NCBI RefSeq assembly: GCF_006864135.1
Contig: NZ_SADV01000008.1
Coordinates: forward strand, 151,683 to 215,682
Length of the DNA stretch: 64,000 nucleotides
Origin: Lysinibacillus sphaericus
GTDB taxonomy: Bacteria > Bacillota > Bacilli > Bacillales_A > Planococcaceae
Reading direction: 5' to 3'
The notes under the pieces are model-generated. The model was given only the letters and a program-made list of their open reading frames with translations, searched no databases and was not told the DNA's origin. Positions within the stretch are counted from its first letter, which is position 1; each line of letters opens with the position of its first letter. The position numbers were made by a program, and so were the translations under genes. This document shows positions 19,907 through 30,039 of this stretch, in pieces.

Positions 19907-20189
19907 TTTTGAGCTCGTTTATTAAGTCTACTCCTTTTTGTTGCTTGTCTATCATATCAACTTTCTGTTGATTCTGGAATTCCCATTGTGAATATACTCC
20001 TATATCATTAGAAAACTTCACAACTCACAATTTATCATTGAAACGCTATAATAAAAATGCATAGCTCTAAAAGCATTTACTATGTCTGCGAATTGTTATA
20101 AAAGTAATTACAAAGACTACTGATTATCAAGGAATACATTAAAAAAAATGCTCTTATAGAGAATGAACTTAACTTCGGGGGAATTACAT

Positions 20190-21032
20190 ATGGATATCAA
20201 AAATACTTTACAATCATTTTCCACTATGACACATTCAGCTCAACAAGAATTAATGTTACAAAAAGGCGATTGGTTGTTACAAGAAATGTTAACGCACATT
20301 GGTTCACCAGATGCCGAATTACGCGACAAATTAATTTATCGTACTTTTATTAATATACTTAGCGATAATTTATTGAGCACCGAACAGTTACAATATTTAT
20401 TTGATACTGTTACAAGCGACGATTTTTTATATTTAAAGCTAGGTGAAGAATTGACAGATAGTGTCTTTACACGTTCGTTTTCTGCTTTACTTGCAGCAGG
20501 TATTCTTGCAAAAGATGCTGAACTACTAGTATTAAATGATGATCGTCTACAAGCTTTCTTTCAAAAGATTGGCCGCTATTTATTATTGGAAAAAGATACA
20601 CGAGGTCATGTTCATGATAAGGGCTGGGCGCATAGCATTGCACATGGTGCAGATTTAGCAGCCATGACGATTAAACACCCTAAATTTAACTTACAGTATG
20701 CACCACTCATCTTGCATGCATTAAAACTTGTTACATGGAAAGATACTGTCTTCGTCAACGATGAGGAGGAACGCTTAATGAATATAATTGAAGCGTTACT
20801 AGCTCGTAACTATTCCGAGGAAGCATTAATAGAATTTGTCGATCAAGTATTTGATAAATTTGAAATGCATTTAGTGACTCAAGGCTATAACGAAGCCTTT
20901 TTTAGTGGACGTACATGCACATTAAATTTAATGAAAACATTGTACTTCGCCTTAAAGATGAATAACCTAGCCCCAAAACTTCAAAATACTATCTATGGAC
21001 AAGTAGCAAAATGGCTAAAGTTAGGAGCTTAA
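20190..21032 (+). CDS. DUF2785-family protein
   Basis: A 280-residue helical cytoplasmic protein. The central motif RGHVHDKGWAHSIAHGADLA, with its conserved His and Asp residues, is typical of the DUF2785 family, whose activity is unknown. The ATG at 20190 follows GGGGGA by eight bases; the upstream ATG at 20163 has no ribosome site. It is a single-gene unit ended by the hairpin at 21121. Confidence 0.75.
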   Translation: MDIKNTLQSFSTMTHSAQQELMLQKGDWLLQEMLTHIGSPDAELRDKLIYRTFINILSDNLLSTEQLQYLFDTVTSDDFLYLKLGEELTDSVFTRSFSALLAAGILAKDAELLVLNDDRLQAFFQKIGRYLLLEKDTRGHVHDKGWAHSIAHGADLAAMTIKHPKFNLQYAPLILHALKLVTWKDTVFVNDEEERLMNIIEALLARNYSEEALIEFVDQVFDKFEMHLVTQGYNEAFFSGRTCTLNLMKTLYFALKMNNLAPKLQNTIYGQVAKWLKLGA

Positions 21033-21120
21033 AATCATACTCATTACCTGGCGTATTTGTGTCAAATAAAGATAAATCACTTTCTTTCTGCTTAGAACAT
21101 TTATTTTCGTCTTTGTAACC

Positions 21121-21160
21121 AAAAATAGCAAACCGAGGATATCCTTAGTTTGCTATTTTT
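21121..21160. terminator. Terminator after the DUF2785 gene
   Basis: AAAAATAGCAAAC (21121-21133) pairs with GTTTGCTATTTTT (21148-21160), giving T-runs on both strands. Confidence 0.85.
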
Positions 21161-21864
21161 ACTTTTTGGATAAAATATTCGTATTACATTATATGGAATC
21201 TAATAATTATATTAACATAATTAATATTATCCCCCTTCCCATTCATCCCTTACATTTAAAATTTATCCTGATATATCCATAATCCATCTTTTCGCGTACT
21301 CATCTTTCAAAAAAACGCAACAAAAAAGCACTCAAAACCTCAACATAGCGGCAATTTTATTACAAAATGAAGTCTAAAATGTGAAATGATATTTTCACAA
21401 AAAAAACTATTTACATGGTTAAACACAAGAAACTCAGTGTTTTCAACGTTTCAACAGTGTTTATTTAATTAAATGCAAAAATACTAATATTGAAATAACG
21501 ATTTTTGTTCAAAAAATGTTCATAATCATCCCCGGTTTACTATTAAAAATATAAAAAAATAATTTTTTTTCTTTGAAACGAGCGTATAATCCTATTTGCA
21601 AACAAAGACATTTTGTGTCGGTTGATTATGATACTTTGTCTAAAAAATCGATTACACAAATTAATGATTTTGCGAACGCTTGCACTAGACCAATCAAATA
21701 CTAGATTCAATGTTTCATTATGAACCATGCCATTGTAAGTTTTTCTTATTATTTGATTGGTACAACAACTAAAAGAGGTGACCGTATTACCCACTATTTA
21801 TAAATTCGATCTATATAAAACAAATGAAATTTATGAATAGCCGTTTTATAGAAAGGAGTCAAAC
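21161..21864. other. Gene-free AT-rich region upstream of qoxA
   Basis: About 700 bases with no supported gene. Open frames here lack ribosome sites. It holds the inverted repeat at 21689-21761 and must carry the qox promoter. I could not pick a single convincing -35/-10 pair. Confidence 0.5.
21689..21761 (+). promoter_or_regulatory. qoxA: 12-bp perfect inverted repeat upstream of qoxA
   Basis: ACCAATCAAATA (21689-21700) and TATTTGATTGGT (21750-21761) are exact complements around a 49-base loop, about 100 bases before the qoxA start. It could be an mRNA leader stem or a pair of protein sites. There is no T-run, so it is not a simple terminator. Confidence 0.4.
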
Positions 21865-22806
21865 ATGAAGAAAAAGTTAAGCTTAATGTTTATTGCATTC
21901 GGTGCGCTTGCAGTTCTTTCTGGCTGCGAACCCCTAACAATCTTTGATCCAAAAGGGCCAAATGCCAAAACATTATCAGACACAATTATTTTATCCATTA
22001 TTACAATGGCCTTTATATTACTAGTCGTGTACGTGCTTTTAGCATTTATGTTAACAAAATACCGTGCTTCAAAAACACCTGCCGATTATGAGCCTCCTCA
22101 CGAAGAGGGTAGTCATCTACTTGAAATTACATGGACAGTTATCCCTATTATCATAGTGGCATTCTTAGCAATTGTTACTGTAAGAACAACAAGTACGGTA
22201 GAGTCAACACCAGAAGGTTATGACAATAAAGAGCCACTTGTTATTTACGCATCATCTTCTAACTGGAAATGGCATTTTAGTTATCCAGAGCAAGGCATTG
22301 AAACTGTAAACTATGTAAATATTCCAACTGACCGTCCAATTGAGTTCAAACTTTACTCTTTCGGACCAATCACAAGTTTCTGGATTCCGCAATTAGCTGG
22401 TCAAAAATACGCGATGAGTGACATGTTAACAACTATTCACCTTGCTGCAGATGAGGTTGGTTCATTCATGGGCCGAAACTCTAACTTCAGTGGTCGCGGT
22501 TTTGCTGAAATGGAATTTGAAGCGCAATCTATGACACAAGAAGACTTCGACAAATGGGCTACTGATGTAAAAACAAAAGAAAAACCATTAACAGAAGAAA
22601 AATTTGATGAACTATTAAAAGCAGAACATGTTGGTCGTTCAAGCTATTCATCTACACACTTAGAATTTAGACCTGCTCCAATGGAACACAGTGAACACAT
22701 GAAAATGGGAGACATGGATCATAGTGATATGAATATGTCTGAGAAAGAAATGGATCACTCTAAAATGGATCATGGAAATCATTCTGAAGCTACACATTCA
22801 CATTAA
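21865..22806 (+). CDS. qoxA: Cytochrome aa3 quinol oxidase subunit II with His/Met-rich tail
   Basis: QoxA is the membrane-anchored subunit II of the proton-pumping menaquinol oxidase. The 313-residue protein has a lipoprotein signal with Cys in LSGCEP, two membrane segments at about 40-65 and 85-110, and a cupredoxin-like domain. The copper-A Cys/Met ligands of cytochrome oxidases are absent, as expected for quinol oxidases. The last 40 or so residues, from MEHSEHMKMGDMDHSD onward, are extremely rich in His, Met and Asp, which I do not know from the standard subunit; metal binding is inference. GAAAGGAG precedes the ATG; it is the first of four genes. Confidence 0.93.
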   Translation: MKKKLSLMFIAFGALAVLSGCEPLTIFDPKGPNAKTLSDTIILSIITMAFILLVVYVLLAFMLTKYRASKTPADYEPPHEEGSHLLEITWTVIPIIIVAFLAIVTVRTTSTVESTPEGYDNKEPLVIYASSSNWKWHFSYPEQGIETVNYVNIPTDRPIEFKLYSFGPITSFWIPQLAGQKYAMSDMLTTIHLAADEVGSFMGRNSNFSGRGFAEMEFEAQSMTQEDFDKWATDVKTKEKPLTEEKFDELLKAEHVGRSSYSSTHLEFRPAPMEHSEHMKMGDMDHSDMNMSEKEMDHSKMDHGNHSEATHSH

Positions 22807-22833
22807 TTTTTTTACCCGAAAGGAGCGCATCCA

Positions 22834-24777
22834 ATGAGTATGGAAGAAGTATTCCATCCTATGCAAGAACCGATGATTTTAGCGGCAGCTATTAGTATCG
22901 TAGTTGGAGCAGTGGTTATCGTAGCTGGCCTTACGTATTTCAAAAAGTGGGGCTATTTCTACAAAAACTGGCTATCAACTGTTGACCATAAAAAAATCGG
23001 TATTATGTATATCGCTACAGCACTTTTGATGCTATTCCGCGGCGGTATCGATGCATTGTTAATGCGTGCACAAACGGCAGTTCCTGATAATGGACTTCTT
23101 GATGCACAACACTATAATGAGATTTTCACAACACACGGTTTATTAATGATTTTATTCATGGCTATGCCATTCGTAATTGGTTTAATGAACGTTGTTATCC
23201 CACTGCAAATTGGTGCACGTGACGTTGCCTTCCCACGTCTAAATGCAGTCAGCTTCTGGCTATTTGCAGCTGGTTGCGGTTTACTAAACCTATCATTTAT
23301 CATTGGTGGTTCACCTGATGCTGGTTGGACAGCATACTTCCCACTTTCTGGGACAGAATTTAGTCCATCTGTTGGGAACAACTACTATTCTTTAGCTTTA
23401 CAATTATCAGGGATTGGTACGTTAATGACTGGTGTTAACTTCATCGCAACAATCATTAAAATGCGTGCACCTGGTATGACATTAATGAAAATGCCAATGT
23501 TCACTTGGTCAATTTTAATAACAAACATTATTATCGTATTTGCATTCCCAGTATTAACTGTAGCACTTGCTTTAATGATGCTTGACCGTCAATTCGGTAC
23601 ACAATTCTTTGCCATGCAAAATGGCGGTATGGATATGCTTTGGGCCAACCTATTCTGGGTTTGGGGACATCCTGAGGTTTATATCGTTATCCTACCTGCT
23701 TTCGGTATCTTCTCTGAAATCATTGCGACATTTGCACGCAAAAACTTATATGGCTATAAATCAATGGTTATGAGTATGGTTGTAATTTCGTTACTATCAT
23801 TCTTAGTATGGGCCCACCATTTCTATACAATGGGTCACGGTGTAATGGTAAACAGCGTATTCTCTATTACTACAATGGCAATCGCTGTTCCGACAGGGGT
23901 TAAAATATTTAACTGGTTGCTCACAATGAGACACGGTAAAATTCAATTTACAACTCCTATGCTTTATGCTCTTGGCTTTATTCCTATCTTCACAATTGGT
24001 GGGGTTACAGGGGTAATGCTAGCAATGGCAAGTGCTGACTATCAATATCATAATACGATGTTCTTAGTTGCCCACTTCCACTATGTATTAATTCCAGGTA
24101 CAGTATTCGGTGTACTTGCAGGTTACCACTACTGGTGGCCAAAAATGTTCGGTTTCCGTTTAAATGAAAAACTAGGTAAAGCTGGTTTCTGGTTTATCGC
24201 AGTATGCTTTAACGTAACATTCTTCCCTCTATTCATTTTAGGTTTAGATGGTTACGCTCGTCGTATGTACACTTACTCTGAGTCAACTGGCTACGGTCCA
24301 TTGAACATGCTATCGTTCATCGGTGGTATTGGTCTTGCTGTCGGCTTTGCGTTAATCGTATATAACATTTACTACAGCTGGAAACATATGCCACGTAATG
24401 AAAAAGCAGATGTTTGGGATGGTCGTACGTTAGAATGGGCTACTCATTCTCCAGTTCCAGAATATAACTTTGCAGTAGTTCCAACTGTTACTCGTTTAGA
24501 TGAATTCTGGTTCGCGAAAAAAGAAGGTCGCGATATTACAGCAGGTAAAATTGAAAAGATTCACATGCCTAACAACACTGGCACACCATTCTGGATGAGC
24601 GGATTCTTCTTCCTTGCAGCATTCTTCGCTGTATTTAATCTATGGATTCCAGCCATCATTAGTATGATTGGTGTATTCGGCTTTATGATTCACCGTTCAT
24701 TTGAAAAAGATCATGGTCGATACATTTCAGTTGAAGAAGTTATGGCAACTGAGAAAAGCTTGAGAGGTGATAAATAA
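22834..24777 (+). CDS. qoxB: Cytochrome aa3 quinol oxidase subunit I
   Basis: This is the catalytic subunit, reducing O2 to water at a haem/CuB centre. The 647-residue, roughly 14-segment protein shows the low-spin haem ligand in TTHGLLM, the CuB His-Tyr motif WGHPEVYI, the paired His of [11 protein letters not shown] and the haem ligands in [11 protein letters not shown]. The C-terminal region, about 100 residues, matches the quinol-oxidase extension. It follows qoxA by 27 bases with AAAGGAG. Confidence 0.97.
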   Translation: MSMEEVFHPMQEPMILAAAISIVVGAVVIVAGLTYFKKWGYFYKNWLSTVDHKKIGIMYIATALLMLFRGGIDALLMRAQTAVPDNGLLDAQHYNEIFTTHGLLMILFMAMPFVIGLMNVVIPLQIGARDVAFPRLNAVSFWLFAAGCGLLNLSFIIGGSPDAGWTAYFPLSGTEFSPSVGNNYYSLALQLSGIGTLMTGVNFIATIIKMRAPGMTLMKMPMFTWSILITNIIIVFAFPVLTVALALMMLDRQFGTQFFAMQNGGMDMLWANLFWVWGHPEVYIVILPAFGIFSEIIATFARKNLYGYKSMVMSMVVISLLSFLVWAHHFYTMGHGVMVNSVFSITTMAIAVPTGVKIFNWLLTMRHGKIQFTTPMLYALGFIPIFTIGGVTGVMLAMASADYQYHNTMFLVAHFHYVLIPGTVFGVLAGYHYWWPKMFGFRLNEKLGKAGFWFIAVCFNVTFFPLFILGLDGYARRMYTYSESTGYGPLNMLSFIGGIGLAVGFALIVYNIYYSWKHMPRNEKADVWDGRTLEWATHSPVPEYNFAVVPTVTRLDEFWFAKKEGRDITAGKIEKIHMPNNTGTPFWMSGFFFLAAFFAVFNLWIPAIISMIGVFGFMIHRSFEKDHGRYISVEEVMATEKSLRGDK

Positions 24778-24778
24778 T

Positions 24779-25378
24779 ATGAAAATCGATTCTTCACTTC
24801 CATTAGAATATAGTACAGAAGAAAATCGCTTGAAAATTTTCGGTTTCTGGGTTTTCCTTGGCGCCGAAATCGTATTATTCGCCACACTATTTACAGTGTA
24901 TTTCACACTTCAAACACGTACAGGTAGTGGCCCAAATGGCGCTGAGATTTTCGAATTAACACCAGTATTATGGGAAACTTTCTTATTATTAACTAGTAGT
25001 TTCACAATTGGTCTTGGTGTTCACGCAATGCGTATTGGCAATAAAAAAGCGATGATGGCATTTTTCATCATCACACTTCTATTAGGTCTTGGCTTCTTAG
25101 GCATTGAGATTGATGAATTTATCACATATGTTGATGAAGGTGCAACAATTCAAACAAGTGCATTCTTATCGGCATTAATGACTTTACTTGGTACGCACGG
25201 TGCCCACGTAACATTCGGTTTCTTCTGGGGCGTTGCAATTTTAATCCAAGTAGCTAGCCGTGGTTTAAACCCACAAACGGCTAACAAAGCGTTTATCTTC
25301 TCACTGTACTGGCACTTCTTAGACGTTGTTTGGATTTTCATCTTCAGCTTCGTCTACTTGAAAGGACTGATTAGCTGA
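24779..25378 (+). CDS. qoxC: Cytochrome aa3 quinol oxidase subunit III
   Basis: A 199-residue five-segment membrane protein of the heme-copper oxidase subunit III family, with the conserved E in FLGIEIDEF and the THGAHVTFGFFWG segment. ATG 24779 is one base after the qoxB stop and follows GAGAGGTG; an upstream GTG at 24767 lies within that site. Its stop overlaps the qoxD start as ATGA. Confidence 0.95.
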   Translation: MKIDSSLPLEYSTEENRLKIFGFWVFLGAEIVLFATLFTVYFTLQTRTGSGPNGAEIFELTPVLWETFLLLTSSFTIGLGVHAMRIGNKKAMMAFFIITLLLGLGFLGIEIDEFITYVDEGATIQTSAFLSALMTLLGTHGAHVTFGFFWGVAILIQVASRGLNPQTANKAFIFSLYWHFLDVVWIFIFSFVYLKGLIS

Positions 25379-25662
25379 TGAAGGAACTATTCCCAAAACA
25401 ACATGTGATGGGCTTCGGCTTCTCACTATTACTAACTGTTGTAGCTTTAGCTGTTATTAAATTCGATATGTCTCTTAACATGGCATTCGCCGTTTTACTA
25501 ATAACTGCTCTTGCGCAAGCAACTGTACAATTAGTATTATTCATGCACATCGGTGAATCTGAAGACAAGAAAACGTTATATACAACGATTTTATATTCAG
25601 TATTCGTAGGTGTTGTCACAATCATTGGTACATTATTCGCAATGATCTGGGGCTATAATTGA
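25378..25662 (+). CDS. qoxD: Cytochrome aa3 quinol oxidase subunit IV
   Basis: A 94-residue protein with three membrane segments (about 11-30, 36-58, 70-92) and the conserved ALAQATVQLVLFMHIG of small oxidase subunit IV, thought to help assemble subunit I. It starts within the ATGA overlap with qoxC and is followed by a strong terminator, closing the operon. Confidence 0.93.
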   Translation: MKELFPKQHVMGFGFSLLLTVVALAVIKFDMSLNMAFAVLLITALAQATVQLVLFMHIGESEDKKTLYTTILYSVFVGVVTIIGTLFAMIWGYN

Positions 25663-25667
25663 TAAAC

Positions 25668-25711
25668 AAAGCCGAGAAAATGATATCATTTTCTCGGCTT
25701 TTTCTTTTTGT
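25668..25711 (+). terminator. Terminator of the qox operon
   Basis: A perfect 34-base palindrome at 25668-25701 built on AAAGCCGAGAAAATGAT and its complement, followed by TTTTCTTTTT, six bases after the qoxD stop. Confidence 0.95.
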
Positions 25712-25799
25712 AAATAGATTTTTCCACCATTGAAAGTAGACCCAACTCAAAACCGAACAACCCTCCCCCTACTCTTCCTTATGCAAACATAGCAATCAC

Positions 25800-26075
25800 T
25801 GACCATATTAATTATTCCTCTGCATAATTGCGTCTGGAATCGGCGTTGTACTTGAACCTGCATCGGTAAAAATAAAAGCCTTCGTTACTAACCTCCTATT
25901 ACTGTAGCCTCTTTAGCACTACGCTTTCGCACAGAAAACATTCGTTGCTCAAGTGGCTCATCGGACGTCCCGCCCCTAGGAAGCTTTGCTCTGTGCGAAA
26001 GCGAAGCGTCAGCAACAAATGTTTAAGCGCCAGCCAGAGCGGAAATCACCCCCACGTTTTAGTTAAAAAAAACAC
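25800..26075 (+). repeat. Composite repeat: family B start, shared modules, inverted family A end
   Basis: Begins ATTATTCCTCTGCATAATTG with GCGTCTGGAATCGGC (family B), continues with two GCTTTCGCACAG/CTGTGCGAAAGCG modules in opposite orientation around GGCTCATCGGACGTCC, and ends CGGAAATCACCCCCACGTTT, the inverted left end of family A. It fills most of the qoxD-lipoprotein gap (25712-26312); nothing else is evident there. Confidence 0.7.
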
Positions 26076-26312
26076 CATTGCAATATTTCACAATAACTAG
26101 CAACGGATTTATTAATCATTTATTATTATTTATGAATAAATTTTCTTGCTACTCATAGTGAGTAAGAAGACTTATCAATCAAGACATGCGATAGGTATTT
26201 ACTATTATTTTATTTTTGAATTAGTACTGTTTTTAAAATAATGAAACTTTTACTATTATAGTAATGTATACTAATAGGTAATGTTTTTACCAACGAATAG
26301 GAGATGAAAGTA

Positions 26313-27173
26313 ATGAACAAATTTTTAAAAGTTTTAAGTGTTGGAGCACTAGCACTGACACTAGCTGCCTGTAACAGTAGCGCTACCCCTAAGAAAGACA
26401 CAACTAATAAAAGTAAACTCACTTTAGAGCAAGTGTATGAAAAAGCGATAGAACGCCAAGCTGACATTAAAAGCACGAGTGCAAAAATGGAGACGACTCA
26501 AGATTCCAAAATTGGATCAGGCGAACAATCTATGGAGTTTTCCATCAAATCGAAAATGGATATGGATGTAGTTACCGATCCTATTGCTATGCACTTATCA
26601 GGTTCAATGACAATGCCAGATATGGCTAGTGCAGATCAAAAAAGTATGGAAATGCCGATTGATATGTACATGAAGAAAGATCAAGGCTTTTTTATGAAGG
26701 ATGAAACAACTAAAACTTGGTATAAATTACCAAACGAGCAATTTGATGCAATGATGGAACAAACTGCATCATCTGCAGACGCTAAGGCACAATTAGAACA
26801 GCTTAAAAACTTTATCAAAGATTTCAAATTCGAGCAAACAGATAATGCATATATCTTATCTTTAGACGCTAAGGGCGATAAATTTAAAGAACTTATCGAT
26901 TCAGAAATTAGCAAATCAATGAAAGATATGGGTCTTGAAGAAAACCCACTTGATAACTTAACAATCGATAAAATACACTATGTTCTAGAAATTGATAAAA
27001 AGACTTTCGATACAAATAAATTGGATATGAATTTCGATTTAAAAATGAAAGTTGAAGATCAAGAACTATCAATGAAAACAAAATCAGTTGTGACATACAC
27101 TGAATTCAATCACCTAAAAACAATCGACATCCCACAAGAAATTATCGATAAAGCACAATCTATTGCACAATAA
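26313..27173 (+). CDS. Lipoprotein, DUF6612-like
   Basis: The 286-residue protein has a lipoprotein signal with Cys after LTLAA. The mature part alternates beta strands with Met/Asp/Lys-rich stretches (MEFSIKSKMDMDV, MHLSGSMTMPDM), the pattern of the LolA/LppX-like DUF6612 lipoproteins; that family call is tentative. ATG 26313 is nine bases after AGGAG, better than the ATG at 26304 next to that site. It is a single-gene unit with its own terminator. Confidence 0.75.
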   Translation: MNKFLKVLSVGALALTLAACNSSATPKKDTTNKSKLTLEQVYEKAIERQADIKSTSAKMETTQDSKIGSGEQSMEFSIKSKMDMDVVTDPIAMHLSGSMTMPDMASADQKSMEMPIDMYMKKDQGFFMKDETTKTWYKLPNEQFDAMMEQTASSADAKAQLEQLKNFIKDFKFEQTDNAYILSLDAKGDKFKELIDSEISKSMKDMGLEENPLDNLTIDKIHYVLEIDKKTFDTNKLDMNFDLKMKVEDQELSMKTKSVVTYTEFNHLKTIDIPQEIIDKAQSIAQ

Positions 27174-27180
27174 TCAATAT

Positions 27181-27220
27181 AAAAGGAATCTGCATACTTT
27201 AATGTACGCAGATTCCTTTT
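27181..27220 (+). terminator. Terminator of the lipoprotein gene
   Basis: AAAAGGAATCTGC (27181-27193) pairs with GCAGATTCCTTTT (27208-27220), eight bases after the stop. Confidence 0.88.
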
Positions 27221-27230
27221 ACTTTAGGTA

Positions 27231-27595
27231 TCACTTTAATGAAATCGACTTTTTATAGTCCAACGATACTACAATACAATTTGCTTCATTCACAAACCGT
27301 TGGCATAGTAAATCATCACCCTCTGGAGCACCTAGTACATACCCTCCTCCATGAATCCATAAAAGCGCTGGCATTTCCTCCACCTTTTCCTATGGCTCCT
27401 AAATTCTAAAACATAGTGAATCATTATCATCTGGTCCTTGCATCATTTTGTTTTGTTTTCAACAAAAATCTTGTCTGCTATCGGAGCAGGTTGAGCAGTT
27501 GCTACTAATCCTCCAAGTAGCCTCCAAATTGTCTAATTCTATAGGTGGCATTAGTGAGAGGTCTCTCTTAGTTTTTGATCAATACGGTTTTCCAT
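27231..27595 (-). pseudogene. Decayed alpha/beta-hydrolase (esterase) fragment
   Basis: On the minus strand, joined frames read MENRIDQKLRETS, then LMPPIELDNLEAT, then GPDDNDSLCFRI, then EKVEEMPALLWIHGGGYVLG and ending NEANCIVVSLDYK. The HGGGY oxyanion-hole motif and flanking order are those of the hormone-sensitive-lipase type esterases. Several stops and frame changes interrupt it and everything after the first 110 or so residues, including the catalytic Ser, is missing. Clearly non-functional. Confidence 0.75.
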
Positions 27596-27631
27596 TCATT
27601 TCATCCTTTGATCATTAAAATTTCATGATTT

Positions 27632-27780
27632 TTAAGAAGTTAATCCACCATCAAGTATCCGTTGAAATTAAGAAACCTAACACATTTGCAATCTCTTCTG
27701 GCGATACGAGACTTCGCATGGTTCGTTTTCCTCTGGATTCATCTCTATTCCCTTCGTCAAATTCGTTATTCACTACCAGG
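27632..27780 (-). pseudogene. C-terminal fragment of a short-chain dehydrogenase
   Basis: The minus strand reads MRSLVSPEEIANVLGFLIST, then after a shift LDGGLTS and a stop. This is the end of a classical SDR, where PEEIAN..FL and the VDGG strand are conserved. The Rossmann and catalytic parts are absent. It lies directly upstream of the esterase remnant, so one degraded block held both. Confidence 0.6.
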
Positions 27781-27831
27781 ACATATAGTATTTACTCTTA
27801 TTCACTAGAACCATATTCGAGGGCTGCTGTT

Positions 27832-27860
27832 ACAAAGGGGATTTCTCTCATCCCCTTTGT
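27832..27860. terminator. Hairpin after the DUF418 gene
   Basis: ACAAAGGGGA (27832-27841) pairs with TCCCCTTTGT (27851-27860), 12 bases past the stop at 27872. The stem is strong but no T-run follows on the minus strand. Confidence 0.55.
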
Positions 27861-27871
27861 TGTAAAATTAT

Positions 27872-29017
27872 TCAATCACTATTAATACTCTGTTCTTTTC
27901 GCTTTAATCGACCATCAATCGACCAATTCGTCCATATCCGTAAAGCCTGCTCAAATGGGCCACGCTTGAATTTTTTAAAATATAAGACGCTGCCAATGCA
28001 CTGCACACAATAAATGCCTAATCCAAATAACATCCCATTCAAGACACCTAATTTTCCGAACAACCCAAAACCATAGCCAAAAAATACAGTTGTACAAATA
28101 ATAGATTGCATTAAATAATTAGTTAAAGACAGCTTACCAACACATTCAAAGGCATGAATAATAGACGACGTACGCCATTTCTTATAGAGTAAGGCGGCTA
28201 CACATACATAGCCTAACGCTAAAACTTGTGCCCCACTCATCTGAAGCATAGTTGACAAATCTCCTTCTTTTAAACTCAAATATTTACATAGTATCCCTAT
28301 AGGTACAAGTATCATACCTAGCTTATACCACTTTTGTTCCCGCTCTATATTTACAAATGCCCGCATTTTTGCAAGCGCCATACCAAGTAAAAACAACGGT
28401 GCATAAAATAATGGCGCTACAAATAATAGGATAGATGTTTCTTGTTCAGGCATTAGCCTATTTAGACGAAAATTAACGACATCTAAATAACTATCATGTG
28501 CATAAATGGTATCTGCTTTTTCAATATATGCATTGATATCCTGCTGATTTGCTGGGAGATTTAAGTTAATATTCATTATAATTGCGACTGAAAATACAAA
28601 GAAAATACTAGCCCATATGATAATTGTTTTTGCTTTTCGATTAATGAATGGTAACAAAAACAGAATCATACAACCGTAATATAAGAGTATGTCACCTTCC
28701 CATATAAATGTAGTATGCAGCCAGCCTAATAAAATGAGTCCCATGCTCCGTCGAAGTATAATCCATCGACTCTTCATCCCTTTTTCGCGTACAGATTCAA
28801 TTAGCTTTATAAAAGAAAATCCAAATAACAGTGTAAAAATAGGCATAAAAGATCCACCAATAAATACCCTCACAAAATCCCCTGCACTTTGTGATGATAA
28901 ATTTTTTAAGGCTCCATGCATGCCATATTGAAAAATTACTAAATTAGCAAGTAAAATCCCAAGCAAACTAAATCCACGAAGACTATCAACGAACGAAACC
29001 CGTTTCAATCCCATCAT
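27872..29017 (-). CDS. DUF418-family membrane protein
   Basis: A 381-residue protein with about nine to ten hydrophobic segments. The start MMGLKRVSFVDSLRGFSLLG, with the DSLRGF motif, and the C-terminal region of about 160 residues fit the DUF418/YeiB family of predicted transporters of unknown substrate. ATG 29017 follows GGAAAGGGGA; the ATG 15 bases upstream overlaps that site. No partner gene is adjacent. Confidence 0.8.
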   Translation of the reverse strand: MMGLKRVSFVDSLRGFSLLGILLANLVIFQYGMHGALKNLSSQSAGDFVRVFIGGSFMPIFTLLFGFSFIKLIESVREKGMKSRWIILRRSMGLILLGWLHTTFIWEGDILLYYGCMILFLLPFINRKAKTIIIWASIFFVFSVAIIMNINLNLPANQQDINAYIEKADTIYAHDSYLDVVNFRLNRLMPEQETSILLFVAPLFYAPLFLLGMALAKMRAFVNIEREQKWYKLGMILVPIGILCKYLSLKEGDLSTMLQMSGAQVLALGYVCVAALLYKKWRTSSIIHAFECVGKLSLTNYLMQSIICTTVFFGYGFGLFGKLGVLNGMLFGLGIYCVQCIGSVLYFKKFKRGPFEQALRIWTNWSIDGRLKRKEQSINSD

Positions 29018-29239
29018 GTTTCCCCTTTCCATTCATTTAAAGAAAGAATAACGTAATAACCTTATAGCTATTTAATCGTAACCTTAAGACGGTCTTAAAA
29101 ATCAGAAAAATAGGACTATTCTGTTTTAAATGCATAAGGGGATATGAGAATGGACGTATGTATTTTGTTCAATAACAAACAAAGACTTCTACTCATTTAA
29201 GTAGAAGTCCCATGTTATTGAAAAGCTATTATCTTAATG

Positions 29240-29470
29240 AATTTAACGTGGACGAGGGGTAAATATCCGTTCCGACTGAGCGCCTTCCACAGGGCGTCGT
29301 TTGTCCGAAAAGCGAAGCGACCGCAAAAGGGTTTATGCGCGAATGCGAAGCAGCAGCATCAACAAAAGGCGTTATCAAAATACGTAATGCATTTAGCCTC
29401 CGTTCCCCTAACTCGCTTCATCCGATCCAGGATCTCATCTAAGACTTATCCTCGAGGAAGAATTTAAGCT
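29240..29470 (+). repeat. Degenerate family A repeat with shared modules
   Basis: Contains AACGTGGACGAGGGGTAAAT, CCGTTCCGACTGAGCGCC, GCGAAGCGACCGC, GGCGTTATCAAAATACGTAA and CTCATCTAAGAC, in family A order. A 76-codon open frame runs through it but is only repeat sequence. The remainder of the gap 29018-29487 shows no gene. Confidence 0.65.
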
Positions 29471-29487
29471 TTACATATTCATTTACT

Positions 29488-30039
29488 TCATTGATATGCT
29501 TTAGCATCTATAGAATAATGAAGCAGTCCTTCAAAATCCTTCAATTCCGAATTAAGATTGTTATACGTATATTCATAGCTCATTCCCAGTTTATCTACAA
29601 TTCGTAAAGATGCCATGTTTTCAGGATGAACAACAGCAATAATTTTTGGCAAACCAATCTTATAAAATGCATAATTCATCAAAGCTTTTGTTGCTTCAGC
29701 TGTTATTCCTCGCCCTCTATAAGCTTCAGAAATACCGTAATAAATTTCGACTTCTGTGTCTTTTGCATCTTCGGGGCCAAGCCCGCAATAACCAATTAAT
29801 TTTTGACTCTGCTTCTCTACAATAGCTAGATTAAGCTTATGTATTTTAGTTGGCCTGTTTTTTAAGTTACATTGAATGGACCACTCTATTACTCGCTGAA
29901 CATCATCGCGGCTCGGCACGTCCTCTGGGATAAATTAGTAAAAACTAGGCTCAGAAACGACTGCATATAACTCATCCAAATCAGTGAAAGCATATGGACG
30001 AATTACTAGTCTCTCGGTTTCAATATATACTAGTCCCAA
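29488..30039 (-). pseudogene. GNAT acetyltransferase gene with in-frame stop
   Basis: The minus strand codes IETERLVIRPYAFTDLDELY, the usual start of RimJ/RimL-type N-acetyltransferases, then meets TAA at 29937-29935 and continues in the same frame with FIPEDVPSRDDVQRV through the acetyl-CoA site EAYRGRGITAEA to SLRIVDKLGM. Only one base separates TAA from a sense codon. A GTG at 29919 could restart a 143-residue product lacking the first strand, so residual activity is not excluded. The original start overlaps trmO (TTG near 30039). Confidence 0.75.

Noticed and set aside
29237..29467. 76-codon plus-strand frame
   Set aside because: Repeat-derived, basic composition, no ribosome site.
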